Assembly: GCF_002532535.1 (NCBI RefSeq)
Contig: NZ_NQWI01000009.1
Location: 1-59,512, forward strand
Length of the DNA: 59,512 bases
Origin: Candidatus Viridilinea mediisalina
Lineage (GTDB): Bacteria; Chloroflexota; Chloroflexia; Chloroflexales; Chloroflexaceae
Direction: 5' to 3'
Under the pieces are notes generated by a model, which saw only the letters and a program-made list of their open reading frames with translations, made no database searches and was not told the DNA's origin. The number at the start of each line of letters is the position of its first letter. The stretch's first letter is position 1. The position numbers and the translations under genes were made by a program. This document shows positions 9,065-16,843 of the stretch, piece after piece.

Positions 9065-9256
9065 ACAACCATAGGGCCAGCCCTACAACCCGCTGTTGGG
9101 GTGAGCCCCAAACTCAATTTTGTTCTTTCGTGTTGGCGGCAAAGCCGCCAACACGGAACAACAAGAGTTTTTTTGGAGGAGGCGAAGCCTCCCCCACCCC
9201 CCCGCCGGGAGGCTTAACGTAAGCAGCGAAGCCGCCAAAGCCGAACAACAAGAGTT
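9065..9256. repeat. Hairpin-module cluster
   Basis: Non-coding DNA made of short palindromes: TTGGCGGC-AAA-GCCGCCAA, GGAGGC-GAA-GCCTCC and related words, separated by fixed strings such as AACAAGAG. The same modules recur in at least seven other gaps of this window. It lies between the divergently transcribed kinase-glycosidase and M23 peptidase genes. Confidence 0.75.
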
Positions 9257-9272
9257 TCATTTTCAGAAAAAT

Positions 9273-9301
9273 TTGACCATTTTCTCAGCATGTGCTACTT
9301 T
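9273..9301 (+). promoter_or_regulatory. Promoter of the M23 peptidase gene
   Basis: A -35 box TTGACC is separated by 17 bp from a -10 box TACTTT, with TG one base before the -10 (extended -10). Transcription would start near 9308, leaving a leader of about 190 nt before the start codon. Confidence 0.6.
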
Positions 9302-9307
9302 ACACTC

Positions 9308-9494
9308 ACTATGTGGCCGGAATAATCCAGTCACCCCCCTTTGCATCGTGTTGCGGCCCCTGTCTGCCCGCACACTCCGGGGCCTGCTATGGCCCTGATC
9401 ACCTGCGGTCGTGCGCCCTGTCTGCGCCGACCTGATCCAGGCACGATCAGGGGGGCTTTGGCCCCCCACAAATCACCCAAGGAGGTGTCTCATC
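9308..9494 (+). promoter_or_regulatory. Long structured 5' leader of the M23 gene
   Basis: Several nested complementary segments are visible. GGCCCC (9355-9360) pairs with GGGGCC (9379-9384). CCCTGATC (9393-9400) pairs with GATCAGGG (9445-9452), enclosing GGTCG (9407-9411) with CGACC (9428-9432). A G6/C6 hairpin follows at 9450-9467, and the last two options are mutually exclusive at 9450-9452. The AAGGAGG ribosome site is at 9479-9485. This arrangement suggests a cis-acting RNA. I do not recognise a known riboswitch class. Confidence 0.4.
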
Positions 9495-9497
9495 GTG

Positions 9498-10679
9498 ATG
9501 AGTCCCAGTTTGACTCGGTCGTCGTGTGGCAACCCATTTCGTCGCCACCGCAAGTTCAGCGCCTGTGCGCTCATGCTCTTTGTCCTCTCCCTCTTGTTTG
9601 CACTTACGCCGCAGCCTGTTGCTGCTCATCCCACCTTTGTGCTACCTACCGTCCCTGGTGAACGTTGGCGGATCATTCAAGGCTATGCCTGTGGTACGCA
9701 CAATGCATGGGATCGCTATTCGCTCGATCTCGCTCAGGTTGATGGTCCTACCTACAATGCCCCCATCCGCGCCGCCCTGGGCGGTACTGTCTGGCATTGG
9801 CAACTGAGTAGCGGTACGCTCATCCTCAGCCACGGCAATCGCCTCTTTACCATGTACACCCACCTGTCGCGTGCGGTGACAACCCAGCGTGGTGCCTATT
9901 TCGAGGCGGGTCAGGTGCTTGGCTACGCCGGTGATCGTGGTTCGCCCGGTATTCCCCACCTGCACTTTACGGCCTACACGGCCAACAGCGACGGCTGGAG
10001 TGGTCGCCAGTCGATCCCCTTGCGCTTTGCTGAGGGCTACAACTTCCCTGAGATCGGCGGCTGCAACCAGCACGGCGGACGGATTGTGGTTGCCTCCTCG
10101 CTACGCGATCCTGAAATTCACTTCAGCAGCGAAGCCGAAACCGGCGTCTGGTACAACACCAACCAGCGCATCGAGTTTACCAGCGAGTGGTCGGGCGGTG
10201 GTCTGAGCCAAGCTTGGAACAGCGAACCAGCCGCAGATCAGCCCCAATTCCCCGGCTCGTTTGATGGCTACGCCAATCTCGCCGATGCCGGTGAGGGCAT
10301 GCACACCCTCTATGTGCGCGTCTGGGGGCCCGATGGCCGCCAGAGTGTCGCTAGCTTTGGCCCGTTTGGCTACGATACAACGCCCCCCCCAACTCCCGCG
10401 TCTATCCCCGACATGCGGATACAACGCCCCAGCGTCGTCATCGTACCCTGGCAGCCCGTTGAAGACGAACACTCCGGCCTAGCTGGCTACCGCGTCTACG
10501 TTGGCCCTGATCCCGCCGGTACCTCAACGTGGTTCACCGAGGAACCCTTTGTCCGAACTGGGCTACTCGGCCCCGGCGACTACTATGTGCGCGTGCAAGC
10601 GATTGACCGCGTGGACAACAAAAGCGAATGGGCCACGATTGGCAAGGTGATTGTGGCTGCGCCAGATAGTGACGAGTGA
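9498..10679 (+). CDS. Secreted M23 (LytM-type) metallopeptidase
   Basis: The 393-residue protein begins with a basic N-terminus and a signal peptide (hydrophobic LMLFVLSLLFAL, likely cut after PVAA). The peptidase domain follows, with HNAWD carrying the first zinc ligands of the HxxxD type and HLHF giving the HxH motif. Such enzymes cut peptidoglycan cross-bridges or other surface peptides. The C-terminal half has beta-sandwich, fibronectin-like segments ending in GDYYVRVQAIDRVDN. The ATG at 9498 lies 12 bases after AAGGAGG; an in-frame GTG at 9495 with 9-base spacing is equally possible. An unusually long structured leader precedes it. Confidence 0.85.
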   Translation: MSPSLTRSSCGNPFRRHRKFSACALMLFVLSLLFALTPQPVAAHPTFVLPTVPGERWRIIQGYACGTHNAWDRYSLDLAQVDGPTYNAPIRAALGGTVWHWQLSSGTLILSHGNRLFTMYTHLSRAVTTQRGAYFEAGQVLGYAGDRGSPGIPHLHFTAYTANSDGWSGRQSIPLRFAEGYNFPEIGGCNQHGGRIVVASSLRDPEIHFSSEAETGVWYNTNQRIEFTSEWSGGGLSQAWNSEPAADQPQFPGSFDGYANLADAGEGMHTLYVRVWGPDGRQSVASFGPFGYDTTPPPTPASIPDMRIQRPSVVIVPWQPVEDEHSGLAGYRVYVGPDPAGTSTWFTEEPFVRTGLLGPGDYYVRVQAIDRVDNKSEWATIGKVIVAAPDSDE

Positions 10680-10800
10680 TATGCAGGGTGTACGGCCATA
10701 GTTGCGATCTGAGTGACAAACCGACGCGCAGCCCACTTAAAGATCGAACCGCTCCTGATGCTGCATGATCTACTCACGCCGTACTAGTCCCTTTTGCCCC

Positions 10801-10864
10801 AAGTACACGCCAAACGCCCCCAGAAGCCGCTTTTTCGGCTTCTAGGGGCGTTTGGCGTGTCTAG
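10801..10864. terminator. Hairpin downstream of the M23 gene
   Basis: Arms reading ACACGCCAAACGCCC and GGGCGTTTGGCGTGT enclose a smaller hairpin AGAAGCC-GCTTTTTC-GGCTTCT. It lies between the converging M23 gene and hicA and could terminate both. Confidence 0.6.
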
Positions 10865-10871
10865 GGTACTT

Positions 10872-11057
10872 TTAGGGCTGTGGGATCTCGAGATCTTGGC
10901 AGATTTTGCGGGCTAACATGTCTGCAATCTCACGGTGGCGCGGAATGGGGGTCTGTTCACCATTAGCAGGGTTGGTGTAGATGCTATGCCTCCCCCCTTC
11001 ACGCAGCAGGGTACAACCGTGGCGCTTGAGATGGCGGATGAGATCGGTACGTTTCAC
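10872..11057 (-). CDS. hicA: HicA-family mRNA interferase toxin
   Basis: The 61-residue protein has the double-stranded RNA-binding-like HicA fold. GGRHSIYTNP carries the catalytic His, and TPIPRHREI follows. HicA toxins cleave mRNA when not bound by HicB. The start is GTG, overlapping the TAG of hicB by one base (TAGTG), so translation is coupled. The gene order is antitoxin first, the reverse of the classical hicAB order but seen for many HicB/YcfA pairs. Confidence 0.85.
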   Translation of the reverse strand: MKRTDLIRHLKRHGCTLLREGGRHSIYTNPANGEQTPIPRHREIADMLARKICQDLEIPQP

Positions 11058-11275
11058 TACACCCCCACGGCCAGCGTTTCACGCTGCAGAACCGTCTTCC
11101 CCACGAGATTGCGCTCACTCTCTTCACGTTTCGTAGCGAAGGTGAGTTCCAATGCATCCCGTAAGTTCTCACGCGCCTCTTCTATCGTCTTGCCCTGGGT
11201 ATGAACGCGAGGCATTTCGGCTAACCATGCGACAATCCACTCTCCATCTTGCACATAGACCGCTGTGAGGTTCAT
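11057..11275 (-). CDS. hicB: HicB-family antitoxin
   Basis: The 72-residue protein has the partial RNase H-like HicB fold: a beta-hairpin around DGEWIVAWLAEMPRVHTQG, then the helix TIEEARENLRDALELTF. It would bind and silence the HicA toxin encoded directly downstream. There is no obvious DNA-binding extension, so autoregulation, if any, is not evident from sequence. The pair sits alone between the M23 gene and the tRNA genes. Confidence 0.85.
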   Translation of the reverse strand: MNLTAVYVQDGEWIVAWLAEMPRVHTQGKTIEEARENLRDALELTFATKREESERNLVGKTVLQRETLAVGV

Positions 11276-11422
11276 GCTGCGCTCCTTTACTGGCTTGCTG
11301 CCTTCATTGTAGCACCGCCCCTACCCCTCCGTCTATCACCGACCGCACCTACAGCCACTCCTTTGAAGCAGGCGAGCGCAAAGCAATAGCGATCGCCGCC
11401 AACACACTTTTCTAGCGGAATC

Positions 11423-11519
11423 ATACCAATTACCCTTGAACATGCCGCATTATCAAGAACGCGAAAACCCATTGGGACGCCATGTTCGGCAATCGGCAAT
11501 CTACAATCGTAAATGGTAT
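11423..11519. mobile_element. ATACC element, copy A (97 bp)
   Basis: This small inverted-repeat element begins ATACCAATTAC and ends GTAAATGGTAT, with a conserved core containing GCCGCATTATCAAGAACGC. Next to the right end lie two copies of a heptamer of the AATCTAC type. Related copies lie at 22099-22202, 25980-26083 and 30493-30631. It lies just beyond the terminator of the tRNA transcript. There is no coding capacity. Confidence 0.8.
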
Positions 11520-11530
11520 CACTCCCCCGC

Positions 11531-11569
11531 ACACAAAAACGCGGAACCTCACTCGTGAGATTCCGCGTT
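11531..11569 (-). terminator. Intrinsic terminator of the tRNA transcript
   Basis: Reading the minus strand, a GC-rich stem AACGCGGAA-TTCCGCGTT, extended by CTCAC/GTGAG, is followed by a TTTTTGTGT tract. It ends the tRNA-Ile/tRNA-Ala transcript. Confidence 0.75.
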
Positions 11570-11575
11570 CTAACG

Positions 11576-11651
11576 TGGTGGAGCGAAGGGGATTCGAACC
11601 CCTGACCTCCTGCGTGCAAAGCAGGCGCTCTCCCAACTGAGCTATCGCCCC
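11576..11651 (-). tRNA. tRNA-Ala (anticodon TGC), CCA encoded
   Basis: A full cloverleaf can be drawn. The acceptor arm GGGGCGA pairs with TCGCTCC, the D-loop is AGCTCAGTTGGGAGAGC, the anticodon loop CTTTGCACG has TGC, and the T-arm is GGGGTTCGAATCCCC. The 3' CCA is in the DNA. It lies 61 bp downstream of tRNA-Ile on the same strand. Confidence 0.95.
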
Positions 11652-11712
11652 GCAAAAAGAAAGAATGCAGCATGCAGAAACGCAATTCCGCGTGCCACAT
11701 CCTGGATTGCAC

Positions 11713-11789
<77 letters not shown>

Positions 11790-11803
11790 TCTCAACGCTT
11801 GCG

Positions 11804-11832
11804 ATTGTATCATTAGTACCTTTGCTTGTCAA
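11804..11832 (-). promoter_or_regulatory. Promoter of the tRNA-Ile/tRNA-Ala operon
   Basis: On the minus strand TTGACA and TACAAT are separated by exactly 17 bp, with TG one base before the -10. This is a near-consensus sigma-70-type promoter placed about 15 bp upstream of tRNA-Ile. Confidence 0.85.
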
Positions 11833-11898
11833 ATGCGGAAAACGCTGTTTTCTTTCGTGTTGAAAGAAAACAGCGGGGTTGGGGTACAGCAGCCCTCA

Positions 11899-14139
11899 TC
11901 AACCTTCATCGGCAGGTTGTTGACGCAGGATGCGCGAGATGTCGCGCAATTCCATCCACCACTGATCCCGGGGGCGTGCAAAATCGGGGTGCATGAGCCG
12001 AGGGAGGTCTTCGAGATCACGAATCTGCAACCGCCCGCCCCTGATGCCGATGAAGGCTGCATCAGGATTTTTACGGGTGGCGCGATCAATCAGGAATTCA
12101 ACGCAGCGCACTGCTAACCGGGTAGCTTGGATGCGGTCGAAGGGCGACGGGCTACCGCCCTGTTGGATATGCCCAAGGATGGCTTGACGTACCTCAAAGA
12201 CGGGCCCCCCTTCCTGTTCAAAGAGCGCGACCATAAAGCCGGTGGTATAGACCGCGTCGACGTTTTCGTTGCGTACCACTAGGCTCAAACGTTTCCCCCG
12301 CTTGAACCAATAGGTCATCTCATCAACGTCCGCCTGAAGATCGCGCAGGGTCACCCCCTCTTCAGGCAGATAGACGCGCTCCGCACCAGAGGCAAGCCCC
12401 CCCATCAGCGCGAGGTAGCCACAGTCGCGCCCCATGACCTCAACAACAAAGCAGCGGCGCGCCGCAACCGCCGATTGTTTGATCCGATCAACCGAATCGA
12501 CAATACTATTCAGGGCGCTATCTGCACCAATACTCAGCTCTGAACCGGGCAGATTGTTATCAATCGTGGCCGGTAGGCACATGATCGGGATACGAAAGGC
12601 CGGAAAGTTGGTACGCTCGCTAAAGAGGCGGTGACAAGCTTGATAGCCAGCCAAGTTGCCAATCATGAGCAGGCCATCAATCCCGAAGCTTTCGATGTTA
12701 CGGGCAATCTGGTAGAGCTCGGCACCTTGGGGAATCTTACGGTTCACCCCCAACTCGGCACCACCAGCAGTGGCCCAACCTGTCACACTCATCCAGTCCA
12801 TTTCGTGCAGATCGCCATCAATCAAGCCCTGGAAGCCATTGCGAACCCCATAGACCTGGTGGCCTTGGTCTACGCTAAGGCGTACTGCTACACGCACCGC
12901 AGTATTCATACCGGGTGAGGGGCCACCCGCGTGGAGAATCGCAAAACGCAGCGGTCGTGTGCTGCCACTGCCACGCGGCGTGCTTGGATTGGATTGCATC
13001 AGAGTATACAGGGTGCGCAGCGACTCGCCAAAGCTCCCGCCACGCATCGCCAGTGCGCGTTCATAGTCATGGGCTTTAATCGCCTCCGCAACAGCGCGGG
13101 TCTCTTGCACACACTGCATCAGGGGCGCAGTGGTAATGCGATTCTCGCGGATACCAATAATCTGGGGTTCATCCTGCGGCTGACTAGCCAGCAGATGCTG
13201 TACGGCAGTATAACCAATCAACGAGCTCATCCAGCGGTCAAAGGCACTCGGCACGCCACCGCGCTGGATATGGCCCAGAATGGTCACCCGAGTATCCTCA
13301 CCAAGGTTCTCTTCAAGAACCTGCTTTACTTGGTGCGCCGTAATCGGCACACCGTGGCGGTCGTGCGCCCCCTCAGCAATGACCACAAGGCTATCACGGC
13401 GGCCATTCTGCCGCCCGACGCGCAGAGCCTCACACATGGCACGCTGCCAATCATCGGCCTCAGGCGGTGCCTCAGGGATAAAGATCCAATCGGCACCGCC
13501 AGAAATAGCCCCCATCAAGGCAAGGTAGCCACAATTACGGCCCATCACCTCAACCACAAAGGTTCGTTGATGGCTCGCCGCAGTCGAAGTAATCGCATCA
13601 AGCGCCTCAGTAATGCGATGGAGCGCCGAATCGGCCCCAATGGTCATATCGGTGCCAGAAAAATCATTATCAATCGAGCCAACTAGCCCGACAATAGCGA
13701 GAAAGGCACAGCGCTCAGCCGTATCCACATCAATCTTTCCTGCCTCACGCAGCTCTTGTACTAGCTCTGGCCACTCACTGCGAAACTCAGCCGCGCCAGT
13801 CAGGCTCCCATCACCGCCAATGACCACAAGACGATGAATACCATGAGCCAACAGGTTGGCTACCGCCTGACGCCGCCCATCGCGAGTACGAAAATCGGCA
13901 CTGCGTGCCGTACCAATCACCGTACCACCAAGATGGAGAATCCCACCAACACTGTCCCATTTCATGCGTCGAATGAAATCGCCACCACGGATCATCCCCT
14001 CGTAGCCCTCATAGATCGCATAGACCTCACAGCCACGACTAATCCCGGTACGAACGACGGCCCGCACAGCAGCATTCATGCCTTGTGCATCACCGCCACT
14101 GGTGAGTACGCCAAGTTTTATTTTTGCTTGAGCCAACAT
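11899..14139 (-). CDS. Double-length 6-phosphofructokinase (two fused PFK domains)
   Basis: This 746-residue protein holds two PFKA-type domains in tandem (about 1-370 and 395-746). The first has GGDAQGMNAAVR, GGDGSLTGA for ATP binding and GSIDNDFSGTD with the catalytic Asp; MGRNCGYLALM and GHIQRGGVPSAFDR are also intact. In the second, the GGDGS-type loop is replaced by GNLAGY and the second Asp of TIDND is Asn (ATIDNN), though the sugar-binding-like MGRDCGYLALM and GHIQQGG remain. This resembles eukaryotic PFK-1, where one half is catalytic and the other regulatory. Phosphorylation of fructose 6-phosphate in glycolysis is the likely role, but the phosphoryl donor is not certain. Confidence 0.9.
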   Translation of the reverse strand: MLAQAKIKLGVLTSGGDAQGMNAAVRAVVRTGISRGCEVYAIYEGYEGMIRGGDFIRRMKWDSVGGILHLGGTVIGTARSADFRTRDGRRQAVANLLAHGIHRLVVIGGDGSLTGAAEFRSEWPELVQELREAGKIDVDTAERCAFLAIVGLVGSIDNDFSGTDMTIGADSALHRITEALDAITSTAASHQRTFVVEVMGRNCGYLALMGAISGGADWIFIPEAPPEADDWQRAMCEALRVGRQNGRRDSLVVIAEGAHDRHGVPITAHQVKQVLEENLGEDTRVTILGHIQRGGVPSAFDRWMSSLIGYTAVQHLLASQPQDEPQIIGIRENRITTAPLMQCVQETRAVAEAIKAHDYERALAMRGGSFGESLRTLYTLMQSNPSTPRGSGSTRPLRFAILHAGGPSPGMNTAVRVAVRLSVDQGHQVYGVRNGFQGLIDGDLHEMDWMSVTGWATAGGAELGVNRKIPQGAELYQIARNIESFGIDGLLMIGNLAGYQACHRLFSERTNFPAFRIPIMCLPATIDNNLPGSELSIGADSALNSIVDSVDRIKQSAVAARRCFVVEVMGRDCGYLALMGGLASGAERVYLPEEGVTLRDLQADVDEMTYWFKRGKRLSLVVRNENVDAVYTTGFMVALFEQEGGPVFEVRQAILGHIQQGGSPSPFDRIQATRLAVRCVEFLIDRATRKNPDAAFIGIRGGRLQIRDLEDLPRLMHPDFARPRDQWWMELRDISRILRQQPADEG

Positions 14140-14177
14140 GCTGCCTCGCTCTCAATTGCAACAGTTGCACCGCAGAC

Positions 14178-14186
14178 AGTATAGCA
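14178..14186 (-). promoter_or_regulatory. Extended -10 promoter element of the PFK gene
   Basis: The minus strand reads TGCTATACT, an extended -10 box, about 40 bp before the PFK start codon. No good -35 is visible, which is typical of TGn promoters. Confidence 0.5.
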
Positions 14187-14249
14187 TGGTGTCTCGCTCT
14201 TTTTTGTTCCGTTTTTGGGGCGAAAGCCCCTTTTTGTATATGATCACGT

Positions 14250-14600
14250 TATGCTTAATTGGCTCATTTGGTTAACATAACACAGGTAAATTTCAAAGGC
14301 TTGCAAAACAGCTCTTATCAGGTCATGATTCAAAATAAAGAATCATGTTGAAAAAAAAGATAAGATCACAGCCGGAACAGTAGGCATGTGGATAGTGGGG
14401 AGAACAGGCTCTATACGGCATTGTAGTGCCAAATACGCCTTGGGGATAACCGTGGGGATAATTGGGGAAAATGGGGATAACCATGGTTTGGGTGACAAAC
14501 GAGTCATGCTAATCCACAAATCTTCCCCCACACATTACCCAAGTTATCCACAATACCTCCTAGTTATCCACAGTTTCGTACAACTTATCCACATCTTGTG
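14250..14600. other. Candidate chromosomal replication origin (oriC)
   Basis: Three perfect DnaA boxes TTATCCACA lie at 14544, 14564 and 14585, spaced 20-21 bp, that is, two helical turns. Near-matches of the same orientation include TAATCCACA (14510). Boxes of the opposite orientation are TGTGGATAG (14387) and TGGGGATAA (14441, 14453, 14472). To their left is an AT-rich tract (about 14260-14370) that could be the unwinding element. No gene overlaps the region. dnaA and dnaN are not in the window, but origin and dnaA need not be adjacent. Confidence 0.7.
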
Positions 14601-14636
14601 GGAAATGCGGCAGCCCTAACGTTATGGGACAACTAG

Positions 14637-14668
14637 AACTAGACCACCCCCACTGGGGTGGTCTAGTT
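14637..14668 (-). terminator. Hairpin after the BFN gene
   Basis: Fourteen-base arms AACTAGACCACCCC and GGGGTGGTCTAGTT enclose CACT. It lies 38 bp beyond the stop codon of the BFN-like gene and next to the candidate origin. It probably stops transcription entering the origin. Confidence 0.55.
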
Positions 14669-14705
14669 CATGAAACATGCGGGAACCTAGTTCCCACACA
14701 TGCTC

Positions 14706-15269
14706 TTACGAAGATTTCTCTGAACCACCTTTTGGCGGATCATCAAGGTTAAGTGTGTTAATAAAATTGCGGAAGATGGACATCGATTCGTCGTTGAGTT
14801 CCGCTTCAGGTTCTTGATCACCGCTTGGCTCAAGTTGCCCGGCTTCATCAGGACTCGTTGCTTCGTCTTCATCAAAGAGGACGCCTGCTTGATCGAGTAC
14901 GGCTGCTTCCACAAAGATTGGCACATCAGTGCGTACAGCAAGGGCAACGGCATCACTTGGGCGCGCATCTACTTCAACAATACGCCCTTGTTGCTCAATG
15001 ACGATCCGTGCAAAAAAGGTGTTGTCTTGAATGTCATTGACCAGGATGTGAACAATTTGGCCACCCATCTCGCCAATCAGGGCTTTAAGCAGATCGTGAG
15101 TCATGGGGCGTTGCGGTTCATGGCCTTGAATTGCCATCGCAATCGCGTCGGCCTCAAAGGGCCCGATCCAGATCGGGAGGTAGCGCTTACTGTCGGTTTC
15201 GCGGAGAACCACGACCCGGTGTTGGGTCAAGAGGCTTACACGAATGCTGTCTACCACAACACGGATCAT
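14706..15269 (-). CDS. BFN/DUF151 family bifunctional nuclease-like protein
   Basis: The 187-residue protein has the BFN (DUF151) domain in residues 1-135: VVVLRETDSKRYLPIWIGPFEA near the start and DARPSDAVALAVRTDVPIFV in the middle are the family landmarks. Plant BFN proteins were reported to have RNase and DNase activity; the role in bacteria is not settled. The C-terminal tail (about 135-187) is acidic and probably disordered. The ATG at 15269 has GAAAGG upstream and gives the typical family start MIRVVVDSIR. The longer open frame has no homologous extension. The gene sits right beside the candidate replication origin. Confidence 0.85.
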   Translation of the reverse strand: MIRVVVDSIRVSLLTQHRVVVLRETDSKRYLPIWIGPFEADAIAMAIQGHEPQRPMTHDLLKALIGEMGGQIVHILVNDIQDNTFFARIVIEQQGRIVEVDARPSDAVALAVRTDVPIFVEAAVLDQAGVLFDEDEATSPDEAGQLEPSGDQEPEAELNDESMSIFRNFINTLNLDDPPKGGSEKSS

Positions 15270-15440
15270 TTGTCGGCCTTTCGTGAAGGGTGATGCGACC
15301 GAACCTTCCAACACCTTGCTGGCCCGGCCAAACTGCTGCCCTGATCTTACCACGTTCTGAAAGGGTACGTCAAGCATGACATGCTGCGAGAGAAGAGGTG
15401 GAGAGGATTTCACCACTTGCGAGAAAGAGGTACAGAGGAT

Positions 15441-15534
15441 TTCACCACAGAGGCACAGAGGGCACAGAGTTTTTATAGTGCTGGCGATTGCCCTACCACA
15501 GACTTCTCTGTGTTCTCTGTGTCTCTGTGGTGAA
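15441..15534. repeat. CACAGAG inverted-repeat element, copy 1
   Basis: The element begins TTCACCACAGAGGCACAGAG and ends with the mirrored CTCTGTGTCTCTGTGGTGAA. The long arms are built on a CACAGAG word. The right end lies 4 bp from the htrA stop codon. A second copy lies at 39874-39980. Such elements are dispersed and non-coding; they may act as terminators for the preceding gene. Confidence 0.7.
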
Positions 15535-15538
15535 ATTC

Positions 15539-16843
15539 TTACGGCCTTGCCTCTAAGGTGAGTTCCACCTCTGCCTGGCTACCATCAGGCTGCACAAGGC
15601 TTAAGGTAATGGTATCGTCCACGCTATGGTAGCGTTCAATCAAGCCGACCAACTGGTCGCTGTCGGCGACCGGATGGCCGTTCATGGCGATGATGATGTC
15701 GCCGCCAACCCTCATGGTTCGTCCGTCTAGTTCGCGGGGGATGTCGCCAGCCCGTAGCCCCGCTTGATAGGCTGGGCTGCCAGGGTGAACATCAAGGATC
15801 AGTACGCCACGGCCTACCGCAAGCTCCAAGAGATCGGCGTTCAAGGCATCAACTGAGTACATACTGATCCCCATCCAGGGGTGGTCGTAGTGTCCAGCGG
15901 TGATCAGTGTGGGCACTACGCGGGCGACCGTGTGGGCCGGTACAGCATAGCCAATCCCTTCAAATGAGTTGCTGCCTTGGCTTACCGCAATGGCCGTATT
16001 GACGCCCACCACTTCGCCGCGCACATTGAGCAGTGGGCCGCCGGAGTTGCCGGGGTTGATGGCGGCATCGGTTTGGACAATATTGGGAATGCTGTAGTTT
16101 CCGAAGGCGCGGCTCGGCCCGCGTAGGGTGCGCCCTAGCCCGCTGATGACGCCCACCGTGAGCGTGTTCTGCTCGCCAAAGGGGCTCCCAATGGCGATGG
16201 CAGTCTGGCCCACGGCAAGTTCAGCCGCAGTGCTGAGGTTGAGCGGCGCTACGCCTGGGGGCAACTCAAGCACACGGATCACCGCTAGGTCGCTATGGGG
16301 ATCAACACCAATCAGATCAGCGAGCGCAGTCGTTCCATCAAAAAAGCGCACTTGCAAGCGGGTTGCGCCCTCAACCACATGGTGGTTGGTTACAATGTGG
16401 CCCTGATCATCAAAGAGGAAGCCAGAGCCCTGGCCGCTCCGTCGTTCAGGCAAGCCAGGGATTGGCGGATGGTTGGGGGGCAAGCGTCCGCCCACCACAT
16501 CAATACTCACCACTGCTGGACTGGCGCGCTGGTAGAGTTCGATCAAGAGCTGCTCTTGACGCTCCACCACATCGGTCAACGCGGGCGCGAGGGTGGGTTG
16601 GGGCGCAATGGCGGGCAGAATCGGCCCAGGCGTCATCGGGGGGCGCGTGGTAGCCGTTGCCTGCGGTGCAGTCTGGGCTGTCGCCATCAGCGCCACCTGG
16701 GTCTGAAAGGCGCTCATGGTTGGTTCAGCCGTTTGGCCAAGCGGTAGCCGTTCAAAGCCACAGCCCGTCAGCAGCAGGGCGCTCAGAATCAGCCAAAAGA
16801 GGTAGTGCAATGCAAACTCACTTCCCCACCCGCCGGGTTGCAA
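15539..16843 (-). CDS. HtrA/DegP-like S1C serine protease lipoprotein with PDZ domain
   Basis: The 434-residue protein has a lipoprotein signal (LSALLLTGC lipobox, Cys near residue 28), a Thr/Pro/Ala linker, a trypsin-like domain and one C-terminal PDZ domain. The catalytic triad is visible: His in VTNHHVVEG, Asp in HSDLAVIRV, and Ser in the motif GNSGGPLL. It would be anchored on the outer face of the membrane and degrade or process misfolded exported proteins. It overlaps the 3' end of crtB by 26 bp, so it is cotranscribed with crtB and carH. That pairing may be positional only. Confidence 0.9.
   Translation of the reverse strand: MQPGGWGSEFALHYLFWLILSALLLTGCGFERLPLGQTAEPTMSAFQTQVALMATAQTAPQATATTRPPMTPGPILPAIAPQPTLAPALTDVVERQEQLLIELYQRASPAVVSIDVVGGRLPPNHPPIPGLPERRSGQGSGFLFDDQGHIVTNHHVVEGATRLQVRFFDGTTALADLIGVDPHSDLAVIRVLELPPGVAPLNLSTAAELAVGQTAIAIGSPFGEQNTLTVGVISGLGRTLRGPSRAFGNYSIPNIVQTDAAINPGNSGGPLLNVRGEVVGVNTAIAVSQGSNSFEGIGYAVPAHTVARVVPTLITAGHYDHPWMGISMYSVDALNADLLELAVGRGVLILDVHPGSPAYQAGLRAGDIPRELDGRTMRVGGDIIIAMNGHPVADSDQLVGLIERYHSVDDTITLSLVQPDGSQAEVELTLEARP

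Noticed and set aside
9308-9494. Known c-di-AMP (ydaO) riboswitch before the M23 gene
   Set aside because: The conserved words of that class are not visible, so only an unclassified leader is claimed.
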